64,000 nt of DNA, taken from contig JBKBIP010000015.1 of assembly GCA_046297495.1 (NCBI GenBank), forward strand, positions 62,001-126,000, given 5' to 3'. Every line of letters begins with the position of its first letter. Within the stretch, counting starts at the first letter, position 1. The notes under the pieces are model-generated. The model was not told the DNA's origin, did not search any database, and saw only the letters and a program-made list of their open reading frames with translations. A program made the position numbers and the translations under genes. Of this stretch, positions 1 through 8,361 are shown one piece after another. The DNA is from JBKBIP01 sp046297495. GTDB lineage: Bacteria > Planctomycetota > Planctomycetia > Gemmatales > Gemmataceae.

Positions 1-71
1 CATCTTTTGTATCGGCTTGCCCAACCTGCGACTGTTGCCGTTCCTAACTCCACTCATCCAATCAGGTTGCG

Positions 72-211
72 GATTATGCCGAGGGGAACGCAAGAATCAA
101 GTCCATCTGCCGGAGCACCCCGCCCAGCCGTTAGGACCCGTCTTCCCGCGCCCGACTTCGCGGGGAGTTTCGATCTGTTCACTAGCAGGCCGTTCCCCAT
201 AGGGCATAATC
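72..211. repeat. Long-range inverted repeat, possible structured RNA
   Basis: GATTATGCC (72-80) pairs perfectly with GGCATAATC (203-211), and GGGGAACG (83-90) pairs perfectly with CGTTCCCC (191-198). This gives 17 base pairs around a small asymmetric internal loop. The enclosed 100 nt contain another stem, CCCGCG with CGCGGG, near 149-168. It could be a non-coding RNA, a small mobile palindrome or a regulatory leader; the sequence does not decide. The 16 bases at 69-84 recur exactly at 60015-60030. Confidence 0.5.
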
Positions 212-542
212 TGAAGGGATAGCGGCGCGAGTGGGGACTAGACGACTCTTCACCAAGGGCCTAACGGCCCCCGTTCGCCGGACCTCTTTCCCTGTCGTCG
301 TTTCAGAAAGGTGGTGTGCATGAATTGATCGGTGTCAACGGGAGTCGGGGCGGCTTGAGGGCGCGGCAACGCGGGCCAGCTCCACCCTTCTGCTCAAGGG
401 GACTCCCTGGCTCGCCGCGCGCGAGCGGATCGACCGTTTTCCGGGGCCTGGCAAGTGGTTTCTGATGGAAACTGGTCCAGAGAGGTCACTCGGAGAATGG
501 GCGTCGGAAAACGGTGCATGAGGCCTGGGAAACCTCGTGCCC

Positions 543-595
543 AACCGTGGCGCCGCCTGGCTCATGGCCCTCGTCGGCCCGGCGGCGCCGTGGTT
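543..595. repeat. GC-rich hairpin
   Basis: GGCGCCGCC pairs with GGCGGCGCC (9 bp), extended across a 2x2 internal loop by AACC with GGTT. No T-run follows, so it is not a classical intrinsic terminator. Function unknown. Confidence 0.4.
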
Positions 596-621
596 TTGGT
601 TGTTCCTAGCGACGATCAGAC

Positions 622-647
622 CTGTTTAGCGCGCCACCGGCGCGCGC
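622..647 (-). repeat. Dispersed CGCCCGCTAAAC-type repeat, copy 1
   Basis: Read on the minus strand this is a GCCGGTGGCGCGC core followed by GCTAAACAG. It matches the copy at 61862-61885 closely, lacking two bases in the middle. It belongs to a family of roughly 25-bp spacer repeats with other copies at 5421-5450, 9468-9500 and 20266-20291. Confidence 0.45.
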
Positions 648-867
648 AAAAAAAAGCCCAAGGAGCGTTTCACCCCCTGAGCTTCATAAAGGACTCTGAT
701 GAGACGGAGTCCTCTCCTTGTTCATGGTTTCCCGTGATCGGGTATGTCTGTTTGATATGGACGAATCCACTCTGGGTTTTATTCGTTCTTCGGATGGATC
801 GTTTCGTATTAGGCGGTTGACCTCGTGCGCGAGCCGATAAATCTCAGCGGCCGCGCGGTTAGATCAA

Positions 868-938
868 GTGGCGAGCGGGTCCGTCAGGCCCCCGGTGATT
901 CCCTTCACCAAGGGGACGAACGCCCCCGCTCGCTTCGC
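868..938. repeat. REP-like palindromic element next to porin 3' end
   Basis: The left arm GCGAGCGGG, a central CCGTCAGGCCCCC block and a right arm ending AACGCCCCCGCTCGC fold back on each other. A second copy with the same order of blocks lies at 43743-43812, and a right-half copy at 250-283. It sits directly downstream of the minus-strand porin gene and could act as its transcript end. Confidence 0.5.
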
Positions 939-951
939 CAGGCATCATGGC

Positions 952-2643
952 TCAGAAGCGGAGCTCCGCGCCAAAGTTCAGACCGTTGATCCAGAGATTG
1001 TTGTCGGTGAAGCGAAAGCCGGGGCTGAGGACGTTGACGGGCACCGAGGTTTCACCGACCCGGAGGGACGTCTGGGTTTCGGAGAAGACGATTTGCTGCC
1101 CCGCGCGAGCCACATTGCTGATGTACAGCCAATTATAGCCAATCCAAGCGCGGGCAGGACCAATTTGGGCGCCCCCCTTGATGGTGAACTCCGTTAACCA
1201 AGCGGCCCGAGCCCGCGTGTGGCGGCCATTGTCAATCGCTTGCACGAACAGGCCCCCATCGCTATTGATGTTGTTGAAGCCGAGCAGATCCACCGACTGA
1301 TGCATGTGGCCAGCCGCTACTTTAACTATGCCGCCAAAGAAGAATCGCCCGACCCATCCTTCTACCTGCGTGCCGACTTGGCCACCGTAAAATTGGTTGC
1401 GTGTCTTGATCGAATCGTTCAAGAGGATGTCCAGGTTAAAGGGAATCAACTCGGCAGGGAATTCCGTGTTGCCATTGACGGTCGTCGGTGGCTGGTTGCT
1501 GGCGAACTGCGTATTCAGGATCACGCGTTCCGACTGAATCAATGCTTCATCAAAATTGATGAAGCGGAAGCCAGCCAGAAAATCAAAGAACAACCCCGGT
1601 ACGCCATAGTCACCGGTACGGGCGTTGGCTTCCAAGCCATACAGCCGCGTTTGCGCTTTACCGCTGAGCACCACCGCCGAACCAGGCAACGCTTGGAAAA
1701 CGACCGGCAACACCGTCGAGACATTCTCGGTGAATAAGGAACCCGCCACCGGGATCAGCGTGATCTCATTCGTCAATCCCGTGTCGAAACTGGTGCCGGT
1801 GAACTGCGAAGTTTGGCTCGTGTACGTGACATCCTTTTGCCCCAAGTACATGAAGCCAAGCTCCACGCCTAAATTCTTCCACGGGTCGAACCAGAGGCCG
1901 GTCTGGACGCGAAAGCCGGGTTGGAATTCATACTCCAACGTCTGGCCCCCCGGCACGCCGGACACAATGCCGACCGCGACGTTTAACTCGTTATCAAATA
2001 CCAGATTACTGCTGACCGTCCCCGCCTGATCGATGATGGTCTGATTGGTGGAGATGGGCACCACTCCCGATCGGTTGAGATTGACCAGCGGCACGCGGGG
2101 ATTGCTGACTTTCCACAACAGATATTCGCCGTTGACCCAGACCGTGTACTGATTCCAGGCGAGCGCGTTGAAGACGGCCGTCTCGGGCGCGGCGCCGTAA
2201 TTTTCATAGGGCATCGCGCCTTCCATCACGACCGGCCCCTGTCCGGGAGCCGTCATCATCGCCCCCGCGCTGGCGGCCGCGGAGAACGTGCTGGTCGGTT
2301 GGATGTCGTCCGCTTCCGGTCCGTACATCGCCGGCACCACGCCCGCCTGAGGCGCCATGCCAACAGCGCTGGTTTGTTGAATGGTGGCCGGCAGGTACGT
2401 CGCGGGTAACCGCGCCGGGTAGTCCGGCACGGGCGGCGCGCCGTCGGGGAACCCGTCCACCGTCGGCGCCCGGAAGTGGTGCAGGATGGTTCCCTTCAGT
2501 ATTGGTTTGGAAGTCGGCGCCTGCGACAGCGGTCGCGCGGAAGGCGCCACCGGCAGCGGCTGCAGCGGTGCCGGGTTTTGCGCGATCGCCAAGCCCGTGC
2601 CCACCAGCATTGCCGTCCATGAGCTGAGCAACCCGTATTTCAT
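952..2643 (-). CDS. BBP7-family outer-membrane beta-barrel porin
   Basis: A 563-residue predicted outer-membrane protein. Residues 1-21 form a signal peptide with a cleavage site near AIAQ. A Pro-rich linker follows to about 150, then the BBP7 signature W-x-N-GEYLLWK near 165-180. The rest is alternating strands typical of a beta-barrel, ending in a terminal aromatic (AELRF), the usual outer-membrane assembly signal. BBP7 proteins are a planctomycete family of presumed porins; transport substrate is unknown. The ATG is preceded by AGGAG at good spacing. A paralogue lies at 58025-59800. A REP-like palindrome follows the stop codon. Confidence 0.8.
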   Translation of the reverse strand: MKYGLLSSWTAMLVGTGLAIAQNPAPLQPLPVAPSARPLSQAPTSKPILKGTILHHFRAPTVDGFPDGAPPVPDYPARLPATYLPATIQQTSAVGMAPQAGVVPAMYGPEADDIQPTSTFSAAASAGAMMTAPGQGPVVMEGAMPYENYGAAPETAVFNALAWNQYTVWVNGEYLLWKVSNPRVPLVNLNRSGVVPISTNQTIIDQAGTVSSNLVFDNELNVAVGIVSGVPGGQTLEYEFQPGFRVQTGLWFDPWKNLGVELGFMYLGQKDVTYTSQTSQFTGTSFDTGLTNEITLIPVAGSLFTENVSTVLPVVFQALPGSAVVLSGKAQTRLYGLEANARTGDYGVPGLFFDFLAGFRFINFDEALIQSERVILNTQFASNQPPTTVNGNTEFPAELIPFNLDILLNDSIKTRNQFYGGQVGTQVEGWVGRFFFGGIVKVAAGHMHQSVDLLGFNNINSDGGLFVQAIDNGRHTRARAAWLTEFTIKGGAQIGPARAWIGYNWLYISNVARAGQQIVFSETQTSLRVGETSVPVNVLSPGFRFTDNNLWINGLNFGAELRF

Positions 2644-3181
2644 GGGGGGTCTCCTGTTACGTGAGAACTACGCTTCGCTGCCATCGCGCCGGCAGACTTG
2701 TTTTGCGGCCGCTGATGGTCTTGACAGGTGTATGGCTTCTGAGGAACTTTCCGAATACTCTTATCGGCAATCGATGGGGGGTGGTTGAATATCGAAAATG
2801 AAGTTAATGGCAAAAAAATCCGAATCGCTCACGACGGAAGTTGCCAGCGCAACCCGTTCCGCCCATGTTTACGGCATAAACGATTGGTTTTCAGTAATCC
2901 GCGCCACCGTATCCGCTCGCAAGCCAGAGGCCAGCGCCTCGGCCCCTCCTAAAGAAACTGCTGAAAAATAACGGTTCGATTGCGATGCGGAAAGGATCCT
3001 CTCGCGTGGGGTGAGCGTGTGCGCGAAACAATGAATCGCCGCGCGACGACATCGGGAAGTTATTTGTCGGATTCCAAGCGCTGTTGTGCGGACGGATCGC
3101 GGCTGTCAAACCCAAGCGACGTAATGACCGGAGCTTGTGTTGAGACCGCCTGGACGCCCTTGCCGGGGGGGACAGGTCGCC
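2644..3181. other. Spacer upstream of porin
   Basis: No gene found. The AGGAG ribosome binding site of the porin lies at the left end, and an AT-richer stretch near 2790-2830 could hold its promoter, but I could not assign convincing -35 and -10 boxes. Open frames on either strand are short and without recognisable features. Confidence 0.5.
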
Positions 3182-3946
3182 TCATATCAGGCTTTCCAAC
3201 AGATATTTTAACTTGCGGACTTCAGGCGGAATGGCGAAGGGGGCATCGGGGATGTCACGAATATCCACGGTCAGTAGGCGGTCATACCGATGGCGCGCCA
3301 GGCCGTTGATGATCCGGCCGTACTCAATCTCGCCTTGACCGACGCGGACTTGAAACTGATCGGCGCCTAAGCCGGTGTCACGCAGGCGAACATGACGCAC
3401 GAACGGGAACACGCTGTCAAAATTCTTGTTCTGATTCGGCCCCGCGATGTAATGACTCGGATCGAGCGTCAAACCCAGCTCCGGCACGCGCTGGCACATT
3501 TCCACGGCAGTCGCGGGGTGTTCGGTCAAAGTACCGATACGCGTTTCGACGGTGAGCAAGACCCCCTCGGCCACCGCCAAGGCGGACAGACGTTTCAGGC
3601 GCGCGATTTCCGCATCCAACCCGCTGCCGGAGGAGGCGGCCGTGATGCTGATCAGCGGCACCATCGCCAGGCGGGCCAGCCGGCACACTCCCCGCAGCTG
3701 CCGCTCGTATTCCCCGGCATCCCGAGCGGCAATGTCCACGGTGAAGGCCCCCGGCATCAGACCGGAACCGAGCCGCAAACGCTGGGCGGCCCGATTCACG
3801 TCGGCGACCACTTCCGACGGGCGCAACTGCTTGCTCCCCTCGACGATGGCCACATCGACCTTGTGAAACTCCAATTCGCTGATCGAACGCAAGGCCTGAT
3901 CGAGCGGATACTTGCCGAAACACAACGTCGAACACGCGACAAACAC
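3182..3946 (-). CDS. Sugar phosphate isomerase/epimerase-like TIM barrel
   Basis: About 254 residues resembling the xylose-isomerase-like/AP-endonuclease-2 superfamily. Visible family marks are a first strand with a Phe-Gly-Lys loop, VETRIG, which supplies a metal-binding Glu, and the GLTLDPSHY strand carrying the Asp and His of the divalent-metal site. The likely reaction is isomerisation or epimerisation of a sugar or sugar phosphate; substrate unknown. I chose the GTG at 3946 because GGAGG lies 7 nt upstream and the barrel begins immediately; the frame stays open upstream to 4003 but that part looks non-coding. It is transcribed alone. Confidence 0.7.
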   Translation of the reverse strand: MFVACSTLCFGKYPLDQALRSISELEFHKVDVAIVEGSKQLRPSEVVADVNRAAQRLRLGSGLMPGAFTVDIAARDAGEYERQLRGVCRLARLAMVPLISITAASSGSGLDAEIARLKRLSALAVAEGVLLTVETRIGTLTEHPATAVEMCQRVPELGLTLDPSHYIAGPNQNKNFDSVFPFVRHVRLRDTGLGADQFQVRVGQGEIEYGRIINGLARHRYDRLLTVDIRDIPDAPFAIPPEVRKLKYLLESLI

Positions 3947-4328
3947 GAGACAGCCTCCGTGGCGGGAAGAGTGGCTGGAGCAGCGCTCCCCGCTGCACTC
4001 CACAGCGGCGCTTGTGGGATATACCCGACTCGGCCCTTAGAAGCAAGCCCGACTGATCGAAGCGCATTCATGGGTTCAGGACGGCTCGATGCTTCAAATT
4101 GGGATAAACCGAGAAACGTCAGAAATGATTGCGCCGAGGGACCTTCCCCATGAACGGCTGTATGATCACTTGTGGTGAGGGCTGATTTCCGTTTGTGACG
4201 TGGTTTCTTATATAACACCTGAGACCAGCGCCAGCCATTGTTTTTCGGGCTGATAGTTCGTAGCGGAGCAACAGGGGACGAATATGCGCTGAACTCAGAC
4301 GGGATCGAGCCATTTAGGTGACTTTAGC
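3947..4328. other. Divergent spacer
   Basis: Spacer between the minus-strand isomerase and the plus-strand HAD gene, presumably holding both promoters. I see no gene, repeat or clear promoter boxes. The AGGTG at 4316-4320 is the likely ribosome binding site for the HAD gene. Confidence 0.45.
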
Positions 4329-5018
4329 ATGACTAACTCGCAGGCCGTGATTTGGGACGTGGATGGGACCTTGGTAGATACCGCCGAGCTGCACTTTCAA
4401 GCCTGGATGCGCTTGGCCCAGGAGCGGGGGTTGCCCTTTAGTCGGGCGGATTTTCACGCCACGTTCGGCCGGCGCAACCCGGAAATCCTCCGGCTGTTGT
4501 TCGGCGACCAGCTGAGTGACGTCGAAGTGGCGGAATTGGGAGACCACAAGGAGACCCTGTATCGCGAGGCGGCCCGGCAAGGAGTGGAGCTATTGCCAGG
4601 CGTTCGCCCCTTGCTGGAGGGACTGCGCCAGGAGGGTTGGCGACAAGCCATCGGCTCCAGCGCGCCCCGCGCCAATCTTGATTTGATTCTCGAGCTGACG
4701 GGGGTGGCGGATTACTTCGCGGCAGTCGTCGCGATGGAGGACACCCAACGTGGCAAGCCCGATCCTCAGGTATTTCAGCTGGCGGCGCGGAAATTGACGC
4801 TGGCGCCGGCGCATTGTCTGGTGATCGAGGATGCCGTGGCGGGGGTGGAAGCCGCCAAGGCCGCCGGCATGACGTGCATCGCCGTGACGTTCGTGGGACA
4901 TCATCCGGCGGCAAGCCTGCGCCAAGCCGGGGCCGATTTGGTGGTGCCGAACCTGGAAGAGGTGGACGCCGCTCGCGTGCGGGAGCTGCTCCGCCAGGGG
5001 ATTGGGCTGTCGCGCTGA
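4329..5018 (+). CDS. HAD-superfamily phosphatase/beta-phosphoglucomutase-like
   Basis: A 229-residue HAD hydrolase. Motif I is DVDGTLVDT (residues about 10-18), with the nucleophile and acid/base Asp pair. Motif II is the Ser in AIGSSA, motif III the Lys in RGKPDP, and motif IV VIEDAVAGVEAA. The helical cap between motifs I and II is of the beta-phosphoglucomutase/phosphoglycolate phosphatase type. It should dephosphorylate or isomerise a small phosphorylated metabolite in the cytoplasm; substrate cannot be read from the sequence. The stop lies 8 nt from the 3' end of the convergent rhodanese gene. Confidence 0.8.
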   Translation: MTNSQAVIWDVDGTLVDTAELHFQAWMRLAQERGLPFSRADFHATFGRRNPEILRLLFGDQLSDVEVAELGDHKETLYREAARQGVELLPGVRPLLEGLRQEGWRQAIGSSAPRANLDLILELTGVADYFAAVVAMEDTQRGKPDPQVFQLAARKLTLAPAHCLVIEDAVAGVEAAKAAGMTCIAVTFVGHHPAASLRQAGADLVVPNLEEVDAARVRELLRQGIGLSR

Positions 5019-5026
5019 CGGTTGGC

Positions 5027-5401
5027 TTACGATGTCAACGGGTAGCCCTGGTCGCGCCAGCCGCGGATGCCGCCGTCCATCGAAAAGACGCGCGTGTAGC
5101 CCATCTTGCGCAGGTTATCGGCGGCCAGGGCGGAGCGGTAGCCGCCACCACAGTACAAGACGATTTCCGTCTCCGGGTCGGGAATGCGCTGTTCGACGTC
5201 GCGTTCGAGGATGCCTTTGCCCAAATGGATCGCGCCGGGCAGATGGTCCTTGGCCCATTCGCTCTCCTCGCGGACATCGACGAGACAAAACGGCTCGCCG
5301 CGATCCAATTTCTCCTTGACTTGGTCTACGGTCAATTCAGCGATGCGTGTCTTGGCATCTTGAACCAGCCGCAAGAAACGGGGGGAATGGGGATGGGCCA
5401 T
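5027..5401 (-). CDS. Single-domain rhodanese-like protein
   Basis: 124 residues forming one rhodanese domain. Key marks are the LVDVRE strand and the active-site loop LYCGGGYRSALAA, where the Cys would carry the persulfide. The domain is complete and close to the usual length for stand-alone rhodaneses, which move sulfane sulfur to acceptors in the cytoplasm. I chose the ATG at 5401 because AGGAG precedes it by 7 nt; the open frame extends upstream to 5494 without homology. It is convergent with the HAD gene. Confidence 0.8.
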   Translation of the reverse strand: MAHPHSPRFLRLVQDAKTRIAELTVDQVKEKLDRGEPFCLVDVREESEWAKDHLPGAIHLGKGILERDVEQRIPDPETEIVLYCGGGYRSALAADNLRKMGYTRVFSMDGGIRGWRDQGYPLTS

Positions 5402-5420
5402 CGGAGTGCTCCTTTCACCT

Positions 5421-5450
5421 GGCTCGCCTGTGGCTCGCCCGCTAAACCAG
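5421..5450 (+). repeat. Dispersed CGCCCGCTAAAC-type repeat, copy 2
   Basis: Contains TGGCTCGCCCGCTAAACC in the spacer between the rhodanese and the argG-like gene. It matches the core of the copies at 9468-9500, 61862-61885, and the minus-strand copies at 20266-20291 and 622-647. Confidence 0.5.
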
Positions 5451-5540
5451 TTATATTGCACATAAATGTCACTTGTCCCGCGTCGCTTTTCCACTACTGT
5501 ATATTATGGGAATATCTTGTCTTCTTGTGAAAGGGTGCGC

Positions 5541-6767
5541 GTGCGGCGAATTATCCTGGCGTTCAACGGCGACCTGGAATCGCGGCTGGCCCTGCACTGG
5601 TTGACCCATGAACGGGGCTATGAGGTCATTGCCCTGTCGATCAACTTGGGCCAGGAAGTCAACATGGAAGCGCTCGGCGAGCTAGCCCTAGACCTGGGCG
5701 CCAGCGCGGCTCAGGTCATCGACCGGCGCGATGTGTTTCTGCGCCATTTCGCCTGGCCGGTACTGCGGGCGAACGCCATTTATCAAACCGGCTGCTTTCT
5801 CGGCTCGGCCCTGGCTCGCTATCTGATCGCTCAAGAGTTGGTGCGGGCGGCCCACGTGGAGAATTGTACGCACGTGGCCCACAGCGCCGCCAGCAAGGGA
5901 AATGACCAGGTGCGCATGGAGGCGGCCATCGCGGCGCAAAATCCCAACCTGAAGGTGCTGGCCCCCGTGCGCGAATGGAACCTGCGCACCCTGGAAGACA
6001 AAATTGACTACGCGCGCCGCTGGCGCGTGGAGATTGAGAAACCGCGCGGCCGACCCATCTCCAGCGACCGTAATCTCTGGGGGGTGTCGCTGTATGTGCA
6101 TGACCTGGTCGATGCCTGGGAAGACCCACCGCCGGAAATGTACATCCTGACCCGCGCCCCGGAAGAGACCCCCGATGAACCAGCGGTTATCATCATCGGT
6201 TTTCAGGAAGGGGTGCCGTGCAGTCTCAATGGCGAACCGATGGACCCCATCCCCCTCGTCCGCGAACTAACCCGGTTGGGGGGAGAACATGGCATTGGTC
6301 GGAGCGACATCATTGAGGATCGGCTCTTTGGCATCAAGAGCCGGGAATTTTACGAGGCGCCGGCGGCCCTCTTGCTCTTATTGGCTCACCGCGACCTGGA
6401 AAGCCTGGTGCAAAGCCGGGATTTGGCCCAGCTGGGGGATTCCCTCAGCCAGCGCTACGCTTATTTGGTGTACATGGGGCACTGGTTCACGGACTTGCGC
6501 CGCTCCCTGCAACAGTTCTTCGATCAGACGCAGCAATTCGTCACCGGGGAAGTGCGTTTGAAGTTGTACAAGGGAAACGCCGCCGTGCTGGGCCGTCGCA
6601 GCCCCCACGGGTTGTACGACACCCGCATCGCCAACCTGAGCAACTGGGACTGGTTCGATAGCCGCTGGGCCCAGGGCTTTACGTCGCTGTGGAGCCTGCC
6701 AGCCCGCATGGCCGCTCGTTGCCAACCCACGGAGTCTCCTGCTTCGGAAGAATGGGCGTTGCCGTAA
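5541..6767 (+). CDS. Argininosuccinate synthase-like protein, catalytic loops degenerate
   Basis: About 408 residues that align along their whole length with argininosuccinate synthase (ArgG), including KGNDQVR, APVREWNL, GIGRSDIIEDR, VTGEVRLKLYKGN and the C-terminal tail. ArgG joins citrulline and aspartate using ATP. However, the ATP pyrophosphatase loop, normally SGGLDTS, reads NGDLESR. The citrulline/aspartate loop HGxTGKGND reads HSAASKGND, and the YETPGG motif reads YEAPAA. The fold is therefore kept but the ligand-binding residues are not. It is probably a non-catalytic or repurposed paralogue. I chose GTG 5541 because AAAGG lies 6 nt upstream; GTG 5535 is also possible. Confidence 0.75.
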   Translation: MRRIILAFNGDLESRLALHWLTHERGYEVIALSINLGQEVNMEALGELALDLGASAAQVIDRRDVFLRHFAWPVLRANAIYQTGCFLGSALARYLIAQELVRAAHVENCTHVAHSAASKGNDQVRMEAAIAAQNPNLKVLAPVREWNLRTLEDKIDYARRWRVEIEKPRGRPISSDRNLWGVSLYVHDLVDAWEDPPPEMYILTRAPEETPDEPAVIIIGFQEGVPCSLNGEPMDPIPLVRELTRLGGEHGIGRSDIIEDRLFGIKSREFYEAPAALLLLLAHRDLESLVQSRDLAQLGDSLSQRYAYLVYMGHWFTDLRRSLQQFFDQTQQFVTGEVRLKLYKGNAAVLGRRSPHGLYDTRIANLSNWDWFDSRWAQGFTSLWSLPARMAARCQPTESPASEEWALP

Positions 6768-6981
6768 GATTATGCTGGTATTGCACTTAAATATACTAAT
6801 CCGGTGTCTTGTCCTGATCGTTTTGAGGTGCCGCCCCAGCCGCTTTCCCCACGTGAATTTGATGACACAAATCTTTAATTTTCAAATACTTATATCATGC
6901 TGAATGCACTTTACCCTGAAGCGGTTTTCGAGTAAAATAACACCAAATTTCTTTTGTCCGTGAGTGCGAGTATCAACATCC
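6768..6981. other. AT-rich spacer upstream of dnaA
   Basis: A relatively AT-rich gap of about 210 nt, with TTAATTTTCAAATAC at 6875-6889. It probably carries the dnaA promoter. I found no sequence matching the DnaA-box consensus TTWTNCACA here, so I place the origin on the other side of dnaA. Confidence 0.4.
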
Positions 6982-8022
6982 ATGAAATCTGGTTTTTCCT
7001 GGTCGTGTGGCCGGGGGCGGGTGGAATCCTTGACCTTCGCGCGCCTGATACCGACGCCGGAAAACCGTTTGGCGTGGGGGGCGGTCCAGCAGGTGGTCGC
7101 CGCCGCCAGTGCCGATAGTTTCCGCTCACTCGACAACCCTTTGTTCTTGCACGGCCCCCCTGGTTGTGGCAAGACGCATCTGGTTTCCGCCTTGGCCGCT
7201 GAACTCGACAAGCAGACTCCCACGTGGAGCGTGCGAATCCGAACGGCAGCCTCGTTTCGCGCGGTGAATTGGCAAGGGGGGCTGAACGAGGACCTCACGG
7301 ATACCGAACAGACGAACGAGCAAGCCGATGTGCTGATCGTGGAAGACCTGCACCAGCTCGCGCCACAAGCGGCGGAAACCGTGGTGCGATTGATCGATAC
7401 ATTGCTCGCTCGGCGGCAAGTCGTGGTGGCGACCGCCTTGGTCGGCCCGGGCCAGCTCACCCACTTGCCCGCTCGGTTGACCAGCCGCTTGGCCGCCGGT
7501 TTGGTGGTGGGCATCCAGCCGTTGGCTGCGCCGAGCCGGTATGTGTTGTTGCGCGAGTTCGCCCAACGTCGGCAACTGGCCGTGGGGGCGGACATCCTCC
7601 AATGGTTGGCCCAACATCTAAACGGCGGCGGCCGACAACTGCAAGGGGCCATCGCGCGTCTGGACGCCCTGAGTCGTCACCAGCCGCTCGACCTGGCCGC
7701 CGTGCGATGTCATTTTGACAACGAAGTGGAAGCCAACCGGCCCACGATCGAACGCATCGTGCAGCGGGTTAGTGACTATTTCCAGGTGCCCCTCCGCGAA
7801 ATACGCTCCGTCCGGCGTTCCCGCGACGTGCTACTTCCTCGCCAAATCAGCATGTATTTGGCCCGCCAGCTCACCGAACTATCGCTGGAGCAGATCGGAA
7901 CGTATTTCGGCGACCGCGATCATGCCACGGTCCTGCACGCTTGCCAGAAGGTTGAGAACGGATTGACGGAAGATGACATAGTAGCGGGAGTGGTCCGCGA
8001 ATTACAAGCCGCCCTGACGTGA
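6982..8022 (+). CDS. dnaA: Chromosomal replication initiator DnaA, short form
   Basis: About 346 residues with DnaA domains III and IV. The AAA+ Walker A is GPPGCGKTHL, Walker B VLIVEDLH, and the box VII-like SRLAAGL follows. Domain IV carries the DnaA signature region PRQISMYLARQLTELS and GDRDHATVLHAC, which binds DnaA boxes. Domains I and II, normally 80-130 residues that bind DnaB or DiaA, are absent: the AAA+ domain starts about 15 residues from the start codon. Start is uncertain, with GTG 6964, ATG 6982 and GTG 7021 all lacking a strong ribosome binding site; none restores domain I. dnaN follows on the same strand. Confidence 0.9.
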   Translation: MKSGFSWSCGRGRVESLTFARLIPTPENRLAWGAVQQVVAAASADSFRSLDNPLFLHGPPGCGKTHLVSALAAELDKQTPTWSVRIRTAASFRAVNWQGGLNEDLTDTEQTNEQADVLIVEDLHQLAPQAAETVVRLIDTLLARRQVVVATALVGPGQLTHLPARLTSRLAAGLVVGIQPLAAPSRYVLLREFAQRRQLAVGADILQWLAQHLNGGGRQLQGAIARLDALSRHQPLDLAAVRCHFDNEVEANRPTIERIVQRVSDYFQVPLREIRSVRRSRDVLLPRQISMYLARQLTELSLEQIGTYFGDRDHATVLHACQKVENGLTEDDIVAGVVRELQAALT

Positions 8023-8052
8023 CGAATGACGGAAAAGCCAAGTTCACGAGCT

Positions 8053-8061
8053 GGTGGAAAA
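8053..8061 (-). promoter_or_regulatory. DnaA-box-like site, one mismatch
   Basis: Minus strand TTTTCCACC against consensus TTWTNCACA; the last base differs. Confidence 0.3.
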
Positions 8062-8186
8062 CCTGTCACCAGATTTACGACATTCCGTGAACGACCGTTG
8101 ATGATTTCAGCCAGAACGCCAAGGAATACCAGGTGAGACGATTTCACGAACGACTTTCGACAGAGAACTATCAGACAACTAACGGC

Positions 8187-8195
8187 TTTTCCACA
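8187..8195 (+). promoter_or_regulatory. DnaA box
   Basis: TTTTCCACA fits TTWTNCACA exactly and lies between dnaA and dnaN. Confidence 0.5.
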
Positions 8196-8267
8196 TTGCA
8201 ACTATCCCCCTAACGCCTAAATTTTTAAGGAGAAATGGCATCTTTGGGTATTTGAGCAACAAAAACA

Positions 8268-8292
8268 CGGTAGCTAGTTTCTACTGCTACCG
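8268..8292. repeat. Hairpin in dnaA-dnaN gap
   Basis: CGGTAGC and GCTACCG, 7 bp perfect, loop of 11 nt. No T-run follows. It may be part of the origin or the dnaN leader. Confidence 0.35.
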
Positions 8293-8361
8293 ATGAAAAG
8301 ATTAAGAGTAATTCTTTTTATTGCCTCTCAAGTACCCTTTTCATCTCTCAAAGGAACCATC

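Larger units (their letters stand above)
1..951. other. Non-coding, structured spacer
   Basis: I see no convincing gene here. The open frames are short, lack good ribosome binding sites and do not resemble known proteins. The stretch instead contains several inverted repeats, listed separately: a long-range stem at 72-211, a hairpin at 543-595, and dispersed-repeat copies at 250-283, 622-647 and 868-938. A further 10-bp pairing joins CCGTTTTCCG near 433 to CGGAAAACGG near 507. I looked for RNase P RNA and tmRNA signatures and did not find them. Confidence 0.6.
8023..8361. other. Putative origin of replication (oriC) between dnaA and dnaN
   Basis: A 339-nt gap with features expected of an origin: an exact DnaA box TTTTCCACA at 8187-8195, a one-mismatch box on the minus strand at 8053-8061, three TTCACG motifs (8043-8048 plus, 8086-8091 minus, 8143-8148 plus), and an AT-rich stretch 8218-8265 that could unwind. 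A perfect 7-bp hairpin CGGTAGC/GCTACCG lies at 8268-8292. Only one box is canonical, so the origin call rests mainly on position. Confidence 0.5.

Noticed and set aside
1..240. RNase P RNA or tmRNA at the left edge
   Set aside because: The conserved core sequences of both were looked for and not found on either strand.
6768..6981. Origin upstream of dnaA
   Set aside because: No DnaA-box match in this gap, unlike the dnaA-dnaN gap.
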